From JALONH01 sp046329235 (GTDB taxonomy: Bacteria; Bacteroidota; Bacteroidia; Cytophagales; Cytophagaceae), in assembly GCA_046329235.1 (NCBI GenBank), contig JAXLVA010000001.1, positions 496,001 through 560,000 on the forward strand: a DNA stretch of 64,000 bases, given 5' to 3'. The stretch's first letter is position 1, and every line of letters starts with the position of its first letter. The notes under the pieces were generated by a model, which was given only the letters and a program-made list of their open reading frames with translations, did not search any database and was not told the origin of the DNA. The translations under genes and the position numbers were made by a program. This document shows positions 61,087 to 64,000 of this stretch, piece by piece.

Positions 61087-61511
61087 CTTGATTTTGTGTT
61101 CTTTAGGATGGAACAGGAACCAGCGGATTGCAGTGTCTTGAGTCTTTTTTTTAAATCTATACCCGTCTCCTGTGAGGCAATTTCAAGCACTTTATCTTGA
61201 AACTCTATAAGAACTTGTTTTTGACCTAAGAGTTGCTCTAATTGCTTTATCTGTTCTTTTAATGCTTCTATTTTTCGTGTATCGCTTTCCATTTCTATGA
61301 CTTGCTTCACCTCTCTTTGTCGATAAGACGAATACTTATATATCCACTTATAAATCGCTGTTTGTGATACTTGGTATTCCTTACTGATTTCACTAACCGT
61401 ACTAATATTACGGTCTATTTCATCCACTTTCTTTCTTTTAAATGATTCACTAAAATACCGGTTTTGTCTCTCTCGTCTACTAAGTTTTTCGAACTGTTCT
61501 TTTGTTGCCAT
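61083..61511 (-). CDS. IS3-family transposase OrfA (helix-turn-helix)
   Basis: The ATG at 61511 has an AGGAG-type ribosome site and starts 142 residues: a basic N-terminus (MATKEQFEKLSRRERQN), a HTH_28-like motif (VSEISKEYQVSQTAIYKWIYKY) and a leucine-zipper-like coiled coil (IEALKEQIKQLEQLLGQKQ) for dimerisation. A start at 61568 would lie outside the element and is rejected. It ends in a 4-base overlap with orfB. Confidence 0.9.
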   Translation of the reverse strand: MATKEQFEKLSRRERQNRYFSESFKRKKVDEIDRNISTVSEISKEYQVSQTAIYKWIYKYSSYRQREVKQVIEMESDTRKIEALKEQIKQLEQLLGQKQVLIEFQDKVLEIASQETGIDLKKRLKTLQSAGSCSILKNTKSR

Positions 61512-61655
61512 TTTTAACTCCTTTCTAGGTTTAAAATGGTCAACGTATTTCAGGCTAAGACAGAGCACTAACGAATCCTAAGATACGATTTTAGCAGCTC
61601 AAAGCTTAATGGTTAATGCAGTGTAAAGTTAATGGTAATTTTTACACTTGTATGT

Positions 61656-61847
61656 TAGTCACTTGTCCGTAGGACATCATGTGACTATCCATAGGCGACA
61701 GCCTATGGTATAGAGTAGCCTGTGGTTTAGACTAGCAGTGGATGCGCTACCTTATGGAGCCTGCCCGGAGGGCAGAATCTCATTGTACCAGCCTTGTAAG
61801 TCCGTAAGATAAATCTTACGGATAATCACATGTTGTCCTACGGACAA
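61656..61847. repeat. Multi-hairpin block with near-perfect terminal inverted repeats
   Basis: The block starts with TAGTCAC..GTGACTA around TGTCC-GTA-GGACA (61656-61687). It continues with CCATAGGC-GACA-GCCTATGG (61689-61708), CTGCCC-GGA-GGGCAG (61761-61775) and TCCGTAAGA-TAAA-TCTTACGGA (61801-61822). It ends with a 22-bp segment at 61826-61847 that matches the reverse complement of 61663-61684 at 21 of 22 positions. I see no coding frame. It may be a miniature mobile element, a REP-type cluster or a structured RNA. Confidence 0.65.
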
Positions 61848-61856
61848 TTATTTCGC

Positions 61857-61906
61857 AAAAAATATAGCCATTAAATAGATGTTTATGACAATCTATCTAA
61901 TGGCTA
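61857..61906 (-). terminator. Terminator of the DUF4468 gene
   Basis: On the minus strand TAGCCATTA..TAATGGCTA encloses an inner ATAGAT/ATCTAT pairing and is followed by TATTTTTTGCG. It begins about 34 bases after the stop codon. Confidence 0.75.
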
Positions 61907-61939
61907 ATTACTAAATACTAGCAGCTAATGACTAAAACA

Positions 61940-62476
61940 TTACCAATCATTCCCTACATTAACCGGAGGTGCTGTTGGATTCATTCCTCTTTTAATGTTA
62001 GCGACTAACAATTGCATTCGAGCATCTGCTTGTTTTTTAATTTCTGCCCATCCTGCCATGGTCAATACATATTTATTACACTCCGGAATAGAGCGTTCTA
62101 ATCCGCCACCATTTCCTTTATCAGAAGTGTGAGCTAAATCTGTGATGATGTATTTGTAACGACCTTCTTTTACCGCAATGGTTACGGCATAAGCTACTCG
62201 TCCACTATGCTTTAATCCCGGTTGTGGTGCTGAATATGTTACTTGGAATGATCCTTTGTAAGTATAAATACCTGTTGTGGCATTATCGGATACCACACCT
62301 GAACCATCCGAGTTGCAATTCTTTGCTCTCTTATACAATTCAGCCATGCTAGCACCTGTTACTTGTTCCACACCTGTGTATGTTACCTTTTTAGTAACAG
62401 AATCAATAGGTAATTGTCCGAAGCTTAAAAAAGGCGACAAACATACCAACAAGAATAGATAAACGGTTTTTTTCAT
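61940..62476 (-). CDS. DUF4468 domain exported protein
   Basis: The 178-residue protein has a signal peptide (MKKTVYLFLLVCLSPFLSFG). The DUF4468 fold follows: LPIDSVTKKVTYTGVEQVTGASMAELYKRAK, with a beta-rich middle (IYTYKGSFQVTY, YKYIITDLAHTSD), then a C-terminal helix with ADARMQLLVANIKRG. The family is Bacteroidota-specific, with a TBP-like fold, and its function is unknown. It follows topA on the same strand after 45 bases, so it may share its transcript. Confidence 0.85.
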   Translation of the reverse strand: MKKTVYLFLLVCLSPFLSFGQLPIDSVTKKVTYTGVEQVTGASMAELYKRAKNCNSDGSGVVSDNATTGIYTYKGSFQVTYSAPQPGLKHSGRVAYAVTIAVKEGRYKYIITDLAHTSDKGNGGGLERSIPECNKYVLTMAGWAEIKKQADARMQLLVANIKRGMNPTAPPVNVGNDW

Positions 62477-62521
62477 AATTATTCTGGTTTAGTTTGAAAT
62501 CTATACTAAAAAATCATGCCA

Positions 62522-64000
62522 TTATTTCTTAGTTGCTTTTTTTGTTACAGCTTTCTTCGCTGTAGTCTTTTTAGCAGCAGTTTTCTTCGCCGCTGACTTT
62601 TTAGCTGCAGGCTTCTTCGCTGCCGCCGTTTTGGCCGTAGCTTTTTTAGCTGCTTTCTTCGCCGCCGGTTTTTTCAATCCTGCATCTTCTTCCGTAGGAA
62701 TATGATCCAGTCCTGCAATTTTCAAGCAATCTTCAAAGGTTAGTAATTCCGGTTCTTTGTCTTTCGGTAATTTGTAATTGTTTTTACCTATGGCTAAGAA
62801 TGCCCCCCAGCGACCTTTGATGATTTTAACGTATTCGCTTTCTTTAAATTCTTTAATCAATTTGGCTGCATCAGAGATACGTTTCGCTTCAATCAATTCA
62901 ATACCTCTGGCAGTGTCGATGTCCATTGGATCATCCGTCTTAGGAATAGATACGAATTTATTATCATGACGGATGTATGGGCCAAATCGACCAATACCTA
63001 CCACCATAGCCTTGCCTTCATACTCACCAATCTGACGTGGCAGTTTGAATAGTTCTAAAGCTTCTTCTAAAGTAATATTTTCAATCAGTTGACCTTTGCG
63101 TAAGCTAGCGTATTGTGGCTTGATGCCCTTTTCTTCGTCCCCTTCACCTATTTGTACATAAGGACCGAAACGACCTAAACGTGTTAGAACTAATTCACCT
63201 GTTTCCGGATGACGACCTAATTCACGTCCGGTGTTAATGGATGAGCGCTCTACAGCTTCTGTCTTTTCCACTTGCTTATGGAAAGAAGTGTAGAATTCAC
63301 TAATCATTTTATCCCACTTCTGTTTTCCTTCAGCAATTTCATCAAACTCTTTTTCTACACGAGCAGTGAAAGAGAAGTCGGTTACGTTAGGGAAGTGTTC
63401 TACTAAGAAGTCATTCGTAATCATCGCTAAATCGGTCGGGAACAATTTCATTTTTTCCTGTCCGGTAATTTCAGTGATGATACCTTCTTTTATTTTATTG
63501 TCTTTTAAAATCAGTTGAGTCAATTTACGTTCTCTACCGTCTCTATTTTCTTTTACTACGTAACCACGTTTTTGAATGGTAGAAATAGTAGGAGCGTAGG
63601 TAGAAGGACGACCAATACCCATCTCTTCTAATTTCTTTACTAAACTAGCTTCTGTGTAGCGTGACGGAGGACGAGAATATCTTTCTAAGGCTTGAATTTG
63701 CTGTAGGTCTAGCGCTTGGCTGATTTTTAACGGAGGTAAAGTACCTGCTGCGTCTTCTTCATCCTCATCGTCGGAAGACTCAATATATACTTTCAAAAAT
63801 CCTTCGAAGGTGATGATTTCTCCGGTAGCAGTGAATGTGTCTTTAGTATTGGAATTACCTATCGTCACAATGGTACGTTCAATTTGAGCATCTGCCATTT
63901 GAGAAGCGATGGCACGTTTCCAGATTAACTCATATAAACGTTGCTCATTACGTTCCGTACCCGCTTGTGTTACTCTAAAATCGGTAGGACGGATGGCTTC
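62522..64000 (-). CDS. topA: DNA topoisomerase I, C-terminal part (truncated by the window edge)
   Basis: The frame is open to base 64000; reading inward from the edge gives EAIRPTDFRVTQAG, the conserved end of the HEAIRPT motif, so the active-site Tyr and Toprim domain lie outside. The rest of the core (SLVKKLEEMGIGRPSTYAPTI) and C-terminal repeats follow (GRFGPYVQIGEGDEEKGIKP, GIGRFGPYIRHDNKFVSIP, GRWGAFLAIGKNNYKLP). The protein ends in a ~50-residue Lys/Ala-rich tail with KKPAAKK repeats, likely DNA-binding. No zinc fingers are seen. A Met at 63898 is internal. It relaxes negative supercoils. Confidence 0.95.
   Translation of the reverse strand, partial: EAIRPTDFRVTQAGTERNEQRLYELIWKRAIASQMADAQIERTIVTIGNSNTKDTFTATGEIITFEGFLKVYIESSDDEDEEDAAGTLPPLKISQALDLQQIQALERYSRPPSRYTEASLVKKLEEMGIGRPSTYAPTISTIQKRGYVVKENRDGRERKLTQLILKDNKIKEGIITEITGQEKMKLFPTDLAMITNDFLVEHFPNVTDFSFTARVEKEFDEIAEGKQKWDKMISEFYTSFHKQVEKTEAVERSSINTGRELGRHPETGELVLTRLGRFGPYVQIGEGDEEKGIKPQYASLRKGQLIENITLEEALELFKLPRQIGEYEGKAMVVGIGRFGPYIRHDNKFVSIPKTDDPMDIDTARGIELIEAKRISDAAKLIKEFKESEYVKIIKGRWGAFLAIGKNNYKLPKDKEPELLTFEDCLKIAGLDHIPTEEDAGLKKPAAKKAAKKATAKTAAAKKPAAKKSAAKKTAAKKTTAKKAVTKKATKK

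Larger units (their letters stand above)
60214..61562 (-). mobile_element. IS3-family insertion sequence with complete ends
   Basis: The 1349-bp element has imperfect terminal inverted repeats of about 33 bp (25 matches) that begin TGTC and share ACGTTGACC and TTTTAAA. It is flanked by a direct repeat GAG (60211-60213 and 61563-61565). A 3-bp duplication is typical of IS3-family insertion. It carries two genes, and the second ends inside the left repeat. The intact genes, ends and target duplication suggest a fairly recent insertion. Confidence 0.9.
61563..61939. other. Non-coding region between the insertion sequence and the DUF4468 gene
   Basis: These 377 bases contain no gene I can support. 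They hold the IS target duplication at the left edge, a weak hairpin GTGTAAA..TTTACAC (61621-61647), the multi-hairpin block at 61656-61847 and the terminator at 61857-61906. Confidence 0.75.

Noticed and set aside
61663..61847. The inverted-repeat block as the ends of a second insertion sequence
   Set aside because: Only 185 bp, no transposase frame, and no clear target duplication on either side.
1..64000. tRNA or rRNA genes and riboswitches
   Set aside because: I scanned the intergenic gaps for tRNA T-arm (GTTCGAAT-type) patterns, rRNA-like stretches and known leader motifs upstream of bioB, fabD and menC and found none.

Overview
The window is low-GC, densely packed bacterial DNA that I place in the Bacteroidota. 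The evidence is mutually consistent. Both kinds of type IX secretion (T9SS) C-terminal sorting domain are present. Several upstream regions carry the phylum's TAnnTTTG -7 box, some with a TTG or TTTG about 19-21 bp upstream. There is an S46 dipeptidyl-peptidase, a three-gene succinate dehydrogenase of the sdhCAB type, a 59-residue ribosomal protein THX, a DUF4468 protein, YwqK/MORN-repeat proteins and an OmpA protein with thrombospondin type 3 repeats. I cannot assign a genus.

Layout. 1-4.9 kb: a tripartite RND efflux operon (TolC C-terminus, lipoprotein adaptor, RND pump). 5-11.7 kb: aguB, a DMT-type transporter, a tightly coupled cluster (FdtA-like cupin, GNAT/FemAB-like protein, GT2 glycosyltransferase) that runs into a broken patatin/beta-barrel gene, then cvfB. 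11.7-15.2 kb: the sdhCAB operon with a promoter and terminator. 15.3-24.5 kb: a T9SS type B surface protein, a DCC thiol protein, fabD, folK, sppA, bioB, ribosomal THX and a membrane J-domain protein. 24.6-30.7 kb: envelope proteins and two YwqK/MORN-repeat proteins. 30.8-38.8 kb: an ABC exporter, then a long forward cluster (nusB, YtxH, an unknown protein, DUF1573, yajC, YbbR-like, coaE, tsaE, ald). 38.8-50.1 kb: a small secreted protein, a T9SS type A surface protein, ompA-valS, a small HTH regulator with a divergent untranslated or small-peptide transcript candidate, an S46 peptidase and a BamA/TamA-like protein. 50.2-56.4 kb: acs and a nadE-sua5-lgt-yidD group. 56.6-60.2 kb: an overlapping operon of an ABC ATPase, menC and a VIT1/CCC1 transporter, facing a sirtuin. 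60.2-61.6 kb: a complete IS3-family insertion sequence with a 3-bp target duplication. 61.6-64 kb: a strongly structured non-coding block, a DUF4468 protein and the C-terminal part of topA.

How the genes fit together. Most genes serve housekeeping or the envelope: lipoprotein maturation (lgt), membrane insertion (yidD, yajC), outer-membrane proteins, T9SS cargo, efflux, tRNA t6A synthesis (sua5 and tsaE), cofactors (bioB, folK, nadE, coaE, menC) and fatty-acid supply (fabD). menC implies menaquinone, which fits the electron acceptor expected for this type of succinate dehydrogenase. The accessory signals most worth a second look are (i) a consensus promoter at 46188-46218 driving a hairpin-rich transcript with no ATG, divergent from an HTH regulator; (ii) two oppositely oriented copies of a two-hairpin REP-like repeat 32 kb apart; (iii) a ~190-bp multi-hairpin block next to the insertion sequence; and (iv) a patatin gene inactivated by one frameshift and a probable internal deletion.
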